A stretch of DNA of 20,632 bases, taken from the NCBI GenBank assembly GCA_020636915.1, contig JACJWV010000029.1, positions 1 to 20,632 on the forward strand, read 5' to 3'. This DNA comes from Nocardioides sp. GTDB lineage: Bacteria > Actinomycetota > Actinomycetes > Propionibacteriales > Nocardioidaceae. This document shows positions 5,654 through 13,890 of this stretch, piece after piece. Each line of letters starts with the position of its first letter. Positions within the stretch are counted from its first letter, which is position 1. The position numbers and the translations under genes were made by a program. Under the pieces are notes generated by a model that had not been told where the DNA came from, did not search any database, and saw nothing but the letters and a program-made list of their open reading frames with translations.

Positions 5654-7120
5654 TTGCGTCGCACACCCCTCGTCTCTGCCGCCATCGCGCTGCTCGCGCC
5701 GCTGCTCGCCACCCTCCCCTCCGCCAGCGCGACGGCCGAGGAGCCGGCCGCGCCTGCCGGCCCGGCCTTCAGCCTCTGGGCACCCCAGCAGGTCACCGGC
5801 TACGCCTACCGCAACCGCACGTGGACCGATCTCGGGATCCGCATGATCGCCGAGGGCGCCCCGCTCGAGCTGTGGTCGAGCCGCGCCTCCTACGACGACC
5901 CGATCCAGACCGTGTGGCGCTCGCCCGACGGTGACGTCGCCCTCCCGGAGGGCTCGATGAGCACCTTCTCGGGTCTCGACCGGTTCCTGAAGATCACCAT
6001 CAACCCGAAGAAGCCGGGTCAGAAGGACCTCACGATGGTCCGCAAGGGGTGCCTCAACGGCTACTCCGAACGGGTCCGTCCCGACGCGCCGGCCCGGTCG
6101 CCGTACCCCGTGGGCTGCTGGTACAACCCCTACAGCCTCGGCTCGGTGCAGGGCATCCAGACCGGCTGGGCGACGCCGGTGCTGACCCAGGACCGCCCGC
6201 TGAGGATCGGCCCCGGCCGCTACACCGTCACCGCGACCATCCAGCCGCAGTACGCCGAGGCGTTCGGCCTGACCCCGGAGCAGGCGACGCGCACCACCCG
6301 GCTGACCGTGGTCAAGGAGGGTGGGAGCGACGGCGAGGGCGTCGCCCAGGCCAGCCCGGTCGGGAGGCACACCGAGCGACCGGCCCCGCACCGTCCGACC
6401 GGTGCGCCGGGTCGCACCGACACCGACGGCCCCGAGCCCGACCTCCGGTCGCTGCCCGCCTGGGGGATCTCGCTCTCGCCCAACGGCAAGTACCTCCGCT
6501 TCTCCGCCACCGTCTGGAACGCGGGCGACAGCCCGCTCGTCGTCGACGGGTTCCGGCGCGAGGGCGAGGACCTGATGGACGCCTACCAGTACTTCTTCGA
6601 CGCCGACGGCAACCAGACCGGATACGAGCCGGTCGGGTCGCTGGAGTGGGACGCCCGGCCGTCGCACTCCCACTGGCACTTCGAGGACTTCGCCCGCTAC
6701 TCCCTGCTCGACGCCTCCAAGACCGAGGTGTCGCGGTCGAAGAAGGAGGCGTTCTGCCTCGCCAACACCGACTCGGTCGACCTGACCGTCCCCGCAGCCG
6801 ACTGGCGCCCGGAGAACACCGACCTGTCCACCTCGTGCGGCGACTACTCGTCGCTGTCGATCCGCGAGGTGCTGGTGGCCGGGTGGGGTGACACCTACAC
6901 CCAGTACCGCGCCGGCCAGTCGTTCCCGGTGGCCGACCTGCCCAACGGCGTCTACTACGTCTCCGTCGACGCCAACCCCGAGGACCGGCTCGTCGAGGCC
7001 TCGACCGACAACAACGAGTCGCTGCGCAAGATCCGGCTGGGCGGCACGGCCAAGCACCGCACCGTGACCGTGTCCCAGGTCGGCGTCATCACCGAGGAGG
7101 GGTACGGCGGCGTCGGCTGA
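5654..7120 (+). CDS. Secreted lysyl oxidase family protein
   Basis: A 488-residue exported protein. The TTG start follows an AAAGG Shine-Dalgarno sequence and gives a signal peptide of about 26 residues (MRRTPLVSAAIALLAPLLAT..SASA). The middle (about residues 30-220) is an unassigned beta-rich region. After a polar linker, residues about 265-475 match the lysyl oxidase catalytic domain. They include the copper motif H338-S-H340-W-H342, the KEAFCL segment (K364), GWGDTY (Y415) and a C-terminal NGVYYVSVDANPEDRLVEASTDNNES segment like animal LOX. LOX enzymes oxidise lysine side chains to aldehydes, releasing hydrogen peroxide and ammonia. The bacterial substrate is unknown. The gene ends 18 bp from the convergent ClC gene. 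Confidence 0.88.
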   Translation: MRRTPLVSAAIALLAPLLATLPSASATAEEPAAPAGPAFSLWAPQQVTGYAYRNRTWTDLGIRMIAEGAPLELWSSRASYDDPIQTVWRSPDGDVALPEGSMSTFSGLDRFLKITINPKKPGQKDLTMVRKGCLNGYSERVRPDAPARSPYPVGCWYNPYSLGSVQGIQTGWATPVLTQDRPLRIGPGRYTVTATIQPQYAEAFGLTPEQATRTTRLTVVKEGGSDGEGVAQASPVGRHTERPAPHRPTGAPGRTDTDGPEPDLRSLPAWGISLSPNGKYLRFSATVWNAGDSPLVVDGFRREGEDLMDAYQYFFDADGNQTGYEPVGSLEWDARPSHSHWHFEDFARYSLLDASKTEVSRSKKEAFCLANTDSVDLTVPAADWRPENTDLSTSCGDYSSLSIREVLVAGWGDTYTQYRAGQSFPVADLPNGVYYVSVDANPEDRLVEASTDNNESLRKIRLGGTAKHRTVTVSQVGVITEEGYGGVG

Positions 7121-7138
7121 CGCGCGGTCCAGCCCTCG

Positions 7139-8389
7139 TCAGTGGCTGCCGAGCGGCCGGGTCTCGGGGACCCGGTCGCCCAGCAGCCCCAGGGCCAGCG
7201 CACCCACGCCGGCGCCGACCGCCAGCGCCAGGACGGCGCCGAGCGGGAAGAACAAGAGCAGCACGAGCACCGTCGCCAGCGGGCGCCGCAGCACCGCCGT
7301 CGCGGTCGCACCGGCGCCCGCTGCCACGACCGCGGCCACCGGCGCGCTCTCCCAGACCGAGGTCACCGCGAGCGCGGCGGCCATCCCGGCGAAGGTGGCC
7401 GGGAAGATCTGGCCGCCGAACCACCCGGTGCCCAGGCAGGCGAGCGTCGCGACCACCTTGAGGGCAGCGAGGGCGAGGAACGCCAGTGCAGCCCTCTCCC
7501 CCGCCGAGTCGATCAGCTCCTGGCCCTGGTGCTCACCGGAGAAGAGGGTCAGCCCGTCCGCGGCGCCGCAGAGTCCGAGCACCAGCCCACCGGCAGCGGC
7601 GCGCAGGACGGTCGAGGGGGCCAGGCGCTCCGCGAGCCGCCGTACCGGGTCGGTCAGGAGGAGGAGTGCCACACCGGCCACCGTCGCCGGGAGCGCCGCA
7701 GCAGCGGCCCAGCCCAGTGCTCGGAGCAGGTCGCGTCCCGACCCGAGGTCCGCGTCGGGAAGCACGTAGGTGGTGCCGACGCTGCCGGGGATCACGAGCA
7801 GCATCGTCGCCAGGCCGGCCACCCCTGCCACGAGGCCGGCACCGATCAGGCGGGAGGCGTGGGCGGTCGCGCGGCCGCGCTCCAGTGGCAGCGCAACCGC
7901 GGCGAGCGGTCCTCCGAACAGCCCGGCCAGGGCGCCGGCCGAGGAGATGAAGGCCGCCTCGCTGCGCGTCGTGCGCAGGATCCGGGCGAGCCTCTCCCCG
8001 AACCCGGTGGCCAGCAGGATCAACGGCGCCTCTGGCCCCAGCGAGGCACCGAACGCGAGGGAGACGACGCCGAGGGCCGCCGCGCGCACCAGCCAGGATG
8101 CCTTGGGCGGCGGCGTGCGCTCGTCGTCGTCGAGCACCTCGTCGAGACCGAGAAGGGCGTCCTCGAGGTCGTGAGGACTGTCGCGGTCGTGCCGCATCCG
8201 CAGCACCCCGACGAGCAGCCCGCCCGCCGCGCAGATCACGACGACCTGCCACCGGCCGTCTCCCGGCAGCACCGGGTCGGCGTGGTCCCAGAGGAGGTCC
8301 TGGGTCAGGCGAACCGCGTCGAGGTAGAGCCCGGCCAGCACACCTACCGCGCCGCCGAGCAGCAGCGCGAGCCACACCGTCCGAGCCAC
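7139..8389 (-). CDS. ClC family chloride channel / Cl-/H+ transporter
   Basis: A polytopic membrane protein of about 416 residues with many hydrophobic helices. The ClC selectivity-filter motifs are recognisable: GASLGPEAPLI (the GxEGP-type segment) and GWFGGQIFPATFAGM (the GxFxP segment). SSAGALAGLFGGPLAAVALPLE matches the conserved helix after the first motif. A cytosolic acidic loop (HDLEDALLGLDEVLDDDERTPPP) lies near the N-terminus. The gene moves chloride or a related anion across the membrane; channel and exchanger cannot be told apart here. The frame is also open from a GTG at 8395. I prefer the GTG at 8389 because a TAGGCT box ends exactly 6 nt before it, whereas that box abuts the 8395 start directly. 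Confidence 0.92.
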   Translation of the reverse strand: MARTVWLALLLGGAVGVLAGLYLDAVRLTQDLLWDHADPVLPGDGRWQVVVICAAGGLLVGVLRMRHDRDSPHDLEDALLGLDEVLDDDERTPPPKASWLVRAAALGVVSLAFGASLGPEAPLILLATGFGERLARILRTTRSEAAFISSAGALAGLFGGPLAAVALPLERGRATAHASRLIGAGLVAGVAGLATMLLVIPGSVGTTYVLPDADLGSGRDLLRALGWAAAAALPATVAGVALLLLTDPVRRLAERLAPSTVLRAAAGGLVLGLCGAADGLTLFSGEHQGQELIDSAGERAALAFLALAALKVVATLACLGTGWFGGQIFPATFAGMAAALAVTSVWESAPVAAVVAAGAGATATAVLRRPLATVLVLLLFFPLGAVLALAVGAGVGALALGLLGDRVPETRPLGSH

Positions 8390-8395
8390 CGGCAC

Positions 8396-8401
8396 AGCCT
8401 A
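8396..8401 (-). promoter_or_regulatory. Candidate leaderless -10 box of the ClC gene
   Basis: TAGGCT on the minus strand ends 6 nt before the GTG at 8389, the same spacing as at proA and glgP. It decides the start choice between 8389 and 8395. No clear -35 is seen. Confidence 0.4.
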
Positions 8402-8432
8402 GGGCGCACCGAGTCGAGAGTTGTGGACACAT

Positions 8433-8476
8433 GAATCGGGAGCTGTGGTCACCGCGGTGACCACAACTCCCGATTC
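8433..8476. repeat. 44-bp near-perfect palindrome (likely terminator)
   Basis: Bases 8433-8454 pair with 8455-8476 with one mismatch (8443/8466) and no loop at the centre (ACCGCGGT). It lies 44 nt downstream of the etfA stop and upstream of the ClC gene, both on the minus strand. It would form a very stable hairpin in RNA and is the probable etfBA terminator. Its symmetry also allows a cruciform or a dimeric protein site. Confidence 0.75.
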
Positions 8477-8520
8477 GACCGTCACACGTCCCGACGCGAG
8501 GTGGAGCCGAGCGACCTGCG

Positions 8521-9483
8521 TCAGCCCTTGCGCTTGGTGATCTCCTCGGTGGCGGCCGGGAGGACGGTGTTGAGGTCGCCCACGACGCCGAAGTCGACGA
8601 GCTCGAAGATCGGGGCCTCCTCGTCCTTGTTGACCGCGACGATGGTCTTGGAGGTCTGCATGCCGGCGCGGTGCTGGATCGCACCGGAGATGCCGTTGGC
8701 GACGTAGAGCTGCGGCGACACCGTCTTGCCGGTCTGGCCGATCTGGAAGGTGTGCGCGATCCAGCCCGAGTCGACCGCGGCGCGCGACGCGCCGACCGCG
8801 CCACCGAGCGCGTCGGCCAGCCCCTCGATCGGGGTGAAGTCGCCGCCGGTGCCACGGCCGCCGGCCACGACGATCGCGGCCTCGGTCAGCTCGGGGCGGC
8901 CGGACGCCTTCCGCGGCTGCGACGCCACGATCTGCGCGCCCTTCGCAGCGTCGGAGATGGTCGGGGTGACCTCCTCGACGGTGCCCGCACCCGCAGCCTC
9001 CTCCGGCGCGGCCGAGTTCGGCTTGACCGTGATGATCGGGGTGCCCTGCGTGACCTTGCCGGTCAGGGTGAAGTTGCCGGCGAAGACGCTCTGCGTGGCG
9101 ACCGGACCGCCGTCACCGGGCTGCACGTCGACGGCGTCGGTGATCAGGCCGGACTTCAGCTTGATCGACAGGCGCGCGCCGATCTCCTTGCCCTCGGAGG
9201 TGGACGGGATCAGGATCGCCGCGGGCGACGCCTTCTCGGCGACCTGCTGGAGCACCTCCGCCTTGGGGGCCACCAGGTAGCCCTTCACCTGGGCGTCGTC
9301 GACGACGTAGACCTTCTCGGCGCCGTACTTCTTGACCTTCTCCGTGACGTCGGCGGCCTGGCCGGCCGGGCCGATGTACACAGCGGAGGGCTCGCCGAAG
9401 CGCTTGGCGATGGTGAGCAGCTCGTACGTCGGCTTGCGGACCGCACCGTCGACGTGGTCGATCAGGACGAGAACTTCAGACAT
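8521..9483 (-). CDS. etfA: Electron transfer flavoprotein, alpha subunit
   Basis: A 320-residue cytosolic subunit that binds FAD and passes electrons from acyl-CoA dehydrogenases to the ETF:quinone oxidoreductase. The N-terminal half has the ETF domain (MSEVLVLIDHVDGAVRKPTYELL, ILIPSTSEGKEIGARLSIKL). The C-terminal FAD domain is clear: AAIVVAGGRG, VGASRAAVDSGWI, QIGQTGKTVSPQLYVANGISGAIQH and IVAVNKDEEAPIFELVDFGVVGDL. A GAGGAG Shine-Dalgarno sequence lies 9 nt before the ATG. It follows etfB by 13 nt in the same operon, and a strong palindrome follows it. Confidence 0.97.
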   Translation of the reverse strand: MSEVLVLIDHVDGAVRKPTYELLTIAKRFGEPSAVYIGPAGQAADVTEKVKKYGAEKVYVVDDAQVKGYLVAPKAEVLQQVAEKASPAAILIPSTSEGKEIGARLSIKLKSGLITDAVDVQPGDGGPVATQSVFAGNFTLTGKVTQGTPIITVKPNSAAPEEAAGAGTVEEVTPTISDAAKGAQIVASQPRKASGRPELTEAAIVVAGGRGTGGDFTPIEGLADALGGAVGASRAAVDSGWIAHTFQIGQTGKTVSPQLYVANGISGAIQHRAGMQTSKTIVAVNKDEEAPIFELVDFGVVGDLNTVLPAATEEITKRKG

Positions 9484-9496
9484 GGGTACGCGCTCC

Positions 9497-10285
9497 TCAG
9501 ATGAACTTCTTCGAGGCGAGGAACTCGGTCAGCGCCGTGGCGCCCGACCCGTCCTCGTCCTTGACGATCTCGCCGGCCGTGCGCGGCGGGCGGGCGGTGG
9601 TCTCCTCGACCGCGGTCCAGGCGGCACCGATGCCGACCTCGCCGGCGTCGACCCCCAGGTCGGACAGCGACCAGGTCTCCAGCGGCTTCTTCTTGGCGGC
9701 CATGATGCCCTTGAACGACGGGTAGCGGGCCTCACCGGACTGGTCGGTGACCGAGAGGACCAGCGGCATGGTGCCGCCGATGACCTCGGTGGCGGTGTCG
9801 CCGTCGCGCTTGATCCGCACCTGGTCCCCCTGGGACTCCACAACGGAGGCCAGCGTGACCTGCGGCAGGCCGAGGCGCTCGGCGAGCATCGCCGGGACCA
9901 CGCTGCCGGCAGCATCGGTCGACGCCATCCCGCACATCACCAGGTCCACGGGTCCGGCCTTCTCGACGGCCTTGGCGAGCACCAGCGAGGTGGCGGCGTA
10001 GTCGGAGCCCGCGATCGCCTCGTCGGAGACGTGGATGCCCTTGTCGGCACCCATCTGCAGCGCCTTGCGGACAGCGTCGACCGCCTTCTCCGGACCCACA
10101 CACAGCGCGGTGACCTCGGTGTCGTCGCCGGCCTTCTCCTTCAGCTGGAGGGCCTGCTCCACGGCGTACTCGTCGAGCTCCGAGAGGAGCCCGTCGACGC
10201 CCACGCGGTCCACGGTGTTGTCCGACTCGAACTGCCGGTCGGCAGTGGCATCGGGGACGTACTTCACACAGACGACAATGTTCAT
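9497..10285 (-). CDS. etfB: Electron transfer flavoprotein, beta subunit
   Basis: A 262-residue partner of EtfA. It begins MNIVVCVKYVPDATADRQFE and contains the family segments NEYAVEQAL-like DEYAVEQALQLKEK, VLAKAVEKAGPVDLVMCG and GEARYPSFKGIMAAKKKPLETWSLSDLGVD. The frame opens further upstream to 10315, but family alignment puts the start at the ATG at 10285. The upstream GTG version would carry the AGGAGG sequence inside its own codons. AGGAGG (10304-10309) is 18 nt from the ATG, with a small hairpin in between. etfB and etfA form an operon serving acyl-CoA oxidation; an enoyl-CoA hydratase gene lies nearby. Confidence 0.96.
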   Translation of the reverse strand: MNIVVCVKYVPDATADRQFESDNTVDRVGVDGLLSELDEYAVEQALQLKEKAGDDTEVTALCVGPEKAVDAVRKALQMGADKGIHVSDEAIAGSDYAATSLVLAKAVEKAGPVDLVMCGMASTDAAGSVVPAMLAERLGLPQVTLASVVESQGDQVRIKRDGDTATEVIGGTMPLVLSVTDQSGEARYPSFKGIMAAKKKPLETWSLSDLGVDAGEVGIGAAWTAVEETTARPPRTAGEIVKDEDGSGATALTEFLASKKFI

Positions 10286-10291
10286 GGTGAT

Positions 10292-10303
10292 GGCCGGTCG
10301 GCC
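10292..10303 (-). promoter_or_regulatory. Hairpin between the etfB Shine-Dalgarno sequence and its start
   Basis: GGCC-GACC-GGCC (4-bp stem, 4-nt loop) in the etfB leader fills the gap between AGGAGG (10304-10309) and the ATG at 10285. Unfolded spacing is 18 nt. With the hairpin folded, 6 nt remain, which is near the optimum. Confidence 0.4.
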
Positions 10304-10392
10304 CCTCCTGTGCACTCGGGTTCGTCGGTGAGGCTACCGTCGCGCCAGCGACGTCGAAACTGCACCGGGAATGGGTTTCGTCACAGCAGCAC

Positions 10393-10398
10393 TGTCAA
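10393..10398 (-). promoter_or_regulatory. Possible -35 box of the etfBA promoter
   Basis: The minus strand reads TTGACA, a full consensus -35, about 108 nt before the etfB ATG. At 17 nt the -10 candidate is only CCCATT, a poor match. Another candidate is TAGCCT (10331-10336) with TTTCGA 17 nt upstream of it. The promoter is therefore likely in this gap, but its exact place is unsure. Confidence 0.25.
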
Positions 10399-10423
10399 GA
10401 TCCGCGGCCGCTGCGGGACTTCG

Positions 10424-10753
10424 TCAGGGGCGGATGACCCGCTCGAGCACCCGGCCGACGACCAGGTAGGCGACCGCCGCCAGGCCCCAGTTGGTGAGGG
10501 CGTTCTTCGTGGCGGCGTCGGAGCCGTCGAAGGTGAAGACGCCGTTGCGGCGCGAGAAGACGTCGAGGTCGAGCACCCCGGCCACGTCCAGCACGAACTT
10601 CACCAGCGCGTTGTCCTGGTTGGCGTCCAGTGCGACCAGGAGGGCACCGACGGCGAGGAACAGGGCGCACACGACCGCCGCCACCCAGATCACCTGGGCC
10701 AGGCGCAGCCGGAGCGTCGAGCCGGTCGTCGTCACCGCTTTGCGGTCAGCCAC
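10424..10753 (-). CDS. Small two-helix membrane protein, unknown function
   Basis: A 109-residue protein. The chosen start is the GTG at 10753, preceded by an AGGAAGAG Shine-Dalgarno sequence at good spacing; the frame stays open further upstream without support. A basic N-terminus leads to a membrane helix (about residues 21-42). A loop follows with VLDLDVFSRRNGVFTFDG and a conserved-looking SDAATKNALTNWG, then a second helix at the C-terminus (about 89-103) ending ERVIRP. I do not recognise a named family. It lies 138 nt upstream of etfB and downstream of the enoyl-CoA hydratase gene, all on the same strand, with an intervening hairpin suggesting its own transcript. Confidence 0.75.
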   Translation of the reverse strand: MADRKAVTTTGSTLRLRLAQVIWVAAVVCALFLAVGALLVALDANQDNALVKFVLDVAGVLDLDVFSRRNGVFTFDGSDAATKNALTNWGLAAVAYLVVGRVLERVIRP

Positions 10754-10840
10754 GCGTGTCTCTTCCTGTCGGAGGTGCCCCCGTCCGCTCGAAGGATCGC
10801 ACAGCGACGGGCCCGTCAAACCTCCGACCACGTCACACCC

Positions 10841-10871
10841 GGGCGCCGCCGGTCTGACCACGGCGGCGCCC
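10841..10871. terminator. Hairpin terminator of the enoyl-CoA hydratase gene
   Basis: A perfect 11-bp GC stem pairs 10841-10851 with 10861-10871 around a 9-nt loop. It begins 8 nt after the hydratase stop codon (minus strand). There is no U-tract. Confidence 0.65.
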
Positions 10872-10879
10872 CGGGCGCC

Positions 10880-11659
10880 TCACCTGCCCTGGAACTGCGC
10901 CTTGCCCGGGCCGTTCTCGACGAAGGACCGCATGCCGGTCGTGCGGTCCTCGGTCGCGAACAGGGCCGCGAACTGCTGGCGCTCGATCTCGAGCCCGGTC
11001 TCGAGGTCGACCTCGACGCCGCGGTCGATGCTCTCCTTGGCGGCCCGGACGGCGAACGACGCGGCCCCGGCGAACTGCTGGGCCCAGGCGACGGCCTCGG
11101 CGTACACCTGGTCGGCCGGCACCACCCGGTCGACGAGCCCGATCGCGAGCGCCTCGTCGGCCTTCACGAACCGGCCGGTGAAGACGATGTCCTTGGCCTT
11201 GCTCGGCCCGACCAGGCGCGTGAGCCGCTGGGTGCCGCCGGCGCCAGGGATGATGCCCAGCAGGATCTCGGGCTGGCCCAGGACGGCGTCGTCCGCCGCG
11301 AAGCGCACGTCTGCGCACAGCGCGAGCTCGCAGCCACCCCCGAGCGCGTAGCCGGTGACCGCTGCGACCACCGGCTTGGGGATCCGCGCCACGGCACCGA
11401 AGGAGGACTGGAGGGCTCCGGAGCGCTTGACCATGTCGGTGTAGGACATGTCGGCCATCTCCTTGATGTCCGCGCCGGCCGCGAAGACCCGCTCCCCGCC
11501 GTACAGGACGACGGCCTTGACGTCGTCGCGCTCGGTCGCCTCGGTGGCGGCGGCCCGGATCTCCTCCTGGACCTGCACGTTGAGGGCGTTCATCTTCGGC
11601 CGGTCCAGCCGGATCGTCCCGACGCCGTCGGCGACCTCCAGCCGCACGAACTCACCCAT
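10880..11659 (-). CDS. Enoyl-CoA hydratase / crotonase family protein
   Basis: A 259-residue cytosolic enzyme that adds water to trans-2-enoyl-CoA in fatty-acid beta-oxidation or related acyl-CoA pathways. The start is the ATG at 11659 (MGEFVRLEVADGVGTIRLDR), with a GGGGCAGG Shine-Dalgarno-like run before it; the open frame extends 19 codons further without family support. Key features are AAGADIKEMAD (about 60-70), the oxyanion segment ALGGGCELAL (105-114) and GQPEILLGIIPGAGGTQRL with the first catalytic acid E131. The second acid position is Asp (D157 in AKDIVFTG), where rat mitochondrial hydratase has Glu; I recall mycobacterial EchA8 also having Asp there. The exact substrate cannot be read from sequence. 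Confidence 0.93.
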   Translation of the reverse strand: MGEFVRLEVADGVGTIRLDRPKMNALNVQVQEEIRAAATEATERDDVKAVVLYGGERVFAAGADIKEMADMSYTDMVKRSGALQSSFGAVARIPKPVVAAVTGYALGGGCELALCADVRFAADDAVLGQPEILLGIIPGAGGTQRLTRLVGPSKAKDIVFTGRFVKADEALAIGLVDRVVPADQVYAEAVAWAQQFAGAASFAVRAAKESIDRGVEVDLETGLEIERQQFAALFATEDRTTGMRSFVENGPGKAQFQGR

Positions 11660-11715
11660 GTGTCCTGCCCCTCTCGTCGGTGTTCGTCTCGGGCATTGTG
11701 CCCGCATCGGCAACA

Positions 11716-13878
11716 ATGGGCCGGGTGACCCCTGGACTCTGGCGCACCCGTGGCGAGCGCTCGCCCGTGTGGCCGGGCCGGAACTGGCCGCTGGGGTCGA
11801 CGTGGTCGGAGGAGTCCACCAACTTCGCGGTGCACGCGCCGCGCGCGACGGCGGCGTGGGTCTGCCTCTTCGACGACGACGGCGAGGAGCACCGGCACCG
11901 GCTCACCGAGCAGGCGCTGGGGATCTGGCACGGCGCGCTGCCCGACGTCCGCCCCGGCACCCGCTACGGCTACCGCGTCGCCGGGCCGTGGGACCCCTCG
12001 CAGGGCATGCGGTTCAACCCCAACAAGCTGCTGCTCGACCCGTTCGCCCGGGCGGTGTCGGGCGAGGTCACAGTGGACCCGGCCATCTTCGGGTACGCCG
12101 AGGACGACCCGGACCGCATGAGCGAGTCGGACTCGGCGCCGTTCGTGCCGCGGAGCGTGGTCGTCGACGACCGCTTCGACTGGGGCGACGACCGCCCGCA
12201 CCGGTACCGCTGGCGCGACACCGTCATCTACGAGATGCACGTCAAGGGCATGACCGCCCTCCACGACCGGGTGCCCGAGGAGCTGCGCGGCACGTATGCC
12301 GGACTGGCGACGCCGGCGGTGGTCGACTACCTCAAGGACCTCGGGGTCACCGCGGTCGAGCTGCTGCCGGTCCACCAGTTCGTCTCCGAGCCGGCGCTGG
12401 TCGCACGTGGGCTCACCAACTACTGGGGCTACAACTCGATCGGCTACTTCGCGCCCCACAACGCCTACTCGGCCTCCGGCGACCGCGGCGGGCAGGTCAC
12501 CGAGTTCAAGGCGATGGTGAAGGCCTACCACGACGCGGGGCTCGAGGTGATCCTCGACGTCGTCTACAACCACACGGCGGAGGCGGGTGTCGAGGGGCCG
12601 ACTCTCTCGTTCCGCGGCCTGGACGACCGGGGCTTCTACTGCCGGGTGAACGACGGCGTCTCCGGCGCTCCCTACCAGGACACCTACTGGGACGTGACCG
12701 GGTGCGGCAACACCGTGGACGCGTCCGACCCGTTCGCGCTCCGGCTGATCCTCGACTCCCTGCGCTACTGGGTCACCGAGATGCACGTCGACGGGTTCCG
12801 CTTCGACCTGATGTCGGCGCTCACCCGGGTGCACCACCGGGTCGACATGGGCTGCCACCTGCTCATGGCGATCGGCCAGGACCCGATCCTGCGGCACGTG
12901 AAGCTGATCGCGGAGCCGTGGGACGCCTCGATGGACGGCTACCGCGTGGGCGAGTTCCCGCCGCCGTGGGTGGAGTGGAACGACCAGTACCGCGACGAGA
13001 TCCGCGACTTCTGGCGCAACCACTCCCCTGGCATCCGCAGCGTCGCCACTCGGCTGGCGGGCTCCTCCGACCTCTACCTCGACGACGGGCGGTCGCCGTA
13101 CGCGTCGGTCAACTTCGTCACCGCCCACGACGGCTTCACCCTGCGCGACCTGGTCTCCTACGAGCAGAAGCACAACGAGGCCAACGGCGAGGACAACCGG
13201 GACGGCAGCGACAACAACCGGTCCTGGAACCACGGCGTCGAGGGCGAGACCGACGACCCCGTGCTGCTCACCGTGCGACGGCGGCAGGCCGCCAACATGA
13301 TGGCCACCCTGTGCCTCTCCAACGGGGTCCCGATGATCACGGCCGGCGACGAGCGCGGCCGCACCCAGGGCGGCAACAACAACGCCTACGCCCAGGACAA
13401 CGAGACCTCGTGGGTCGACTGGCGGCCCGACGACGCCTGGCTCGACGTCTACGAGGTCACCAAGACCGCTCTGCGACTGCGCCGCGAGCACCCCGCGCTG
13501 CGGCAGCGGCACTGGTTCGAAGGGCGGCCGACGATCCGGGGTGGGCCCAAGGACCTCGCCTGGCTGCACCCGTCGGGACGGGAGATGACCGGCGACGACT
13601 GGCACGACCCCGACCTGCGCGCGATCGGCATGTTCGTCTCGGGCTCGCCGCTGCGCGCCCCGGGACCGCGCGGCGAGCAGCAGGTCGACAAGTCGTTCAT
13701 GATCTGGATCAACTCCGACTGGCTGCCCCAGCGGGTCGACTTCCCGGAGAACGACTGGGTCCAGGCCGGAGAGGTCGTCCTCTCCACCGACGCCCGGCTG
13801 CCGATCGGCACCCACGTCAAGGCCGGCGACCGGCTCTCGATCGGCCGCCGCACCGTCGTCGTCCTGCGCGAGGCGTGA
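11716..13878 (+). CDS. glgX: Glycogen debranching enzyme GlgX (GH13 isoamylase type)
   Basis: A 720-residue cytosolic enzyme that cleaves alpha-1,6 branches of glycogen after the phosphorylase has trimmed the outer chains. An N-terminal CBM48-like beta domain (PGRNWPLGSTWSEESTNFAVHAP) precedes the GH13 barrel. The catalytic triad is visible: nucleophile D364 in GFRFDLMSAL, acid E400 in LIAEPWDAS and D472 in TAHDGFTLRDLVSYEQKHNEAN. NYWGYNSIGYFAPHNAYS is typical of GlgX/TreX. The starts ATG 11716 and GTG 11725 (and GTG 11680) are all possible; 11725 has an AACAAT hexamer 7 nt upstream and may be a leaderless start. It is divergent from the hydratase gene and forms a functional pair with glgP. 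Confidence 0.95.
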   Translation: MGRVTPGLWRTRGERSPVWPGRNWPLGSTWSEESTNFAVHAPRATAAWVCLFDDDGEEHRHRLTEQALGIWHGALPDVRPGTRYGYRVAGPWDPSQGMRFNPNKLLLDPFARAVSGEVTVDPAIFGYAEDDPDRMSESDSAPFVPRSVVVDDRFDWGDDRPHRYRWRDTVIYEMHVKGMTALHDRVPEELRGTYAGLATPAVVDYLKDLGVTAVELLPVHQFVSEPALVARGLTNYWGYNSIGYFAPHNAYSASGDRGGQVTEFKAMVKAYHDAGLEVILDVVYNHTAEAGVEGPTLSFRGLDDRGFYCRVNDGVSGAPYQDTYWDVTGCGNTVDASDPFALRLILDSLRYWVTEMHVDGFRFDLMSALTRVHHRVDMGCHLLMAIGQDPILRHVKLIAEPWDASMDGYRVGEFPPPWVEWNDQYRDEIRDFWRNHSPGIRSVATRLAGSSDLYLDDGRSPYASVNFVTAHDGFTLRDLVSYEQKHNEANGEDNRDGSDNNRSWNHGVEGETDDPVLLTVRRRQAANMMATLCLSNGVPMITAGDERGRTQGGNNNAYAQDNETSWVDWRPDDAWLDVYEVTKTALRLRREHPALRQRHWFEGRPTIRGGPKDLAWLHPSGREMTGDDWHDPDLRAIGMFVSGSPLRAPGPRGEQQVDKSFMIWINSDWLPQRVDFPENDWVQAGEVVLSTDARLPIGTHVKAGDRLSIGRRTVVVLREA

Positions 13879-13890
13879 GCCGCCCCGCGC

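Noticed and set aside
4135..5934. 599-residue plus-strand frame across proA
   Set aside because: Antisense shadow of proA and the small membrane gene; composition is typical of reverse-frame high-GC noise.
11590..13815. 741-residue minus-strand frame across glgX
   Set aside because: Shadow of glgX; the plus strand carries all GH13 catalytic motifs.
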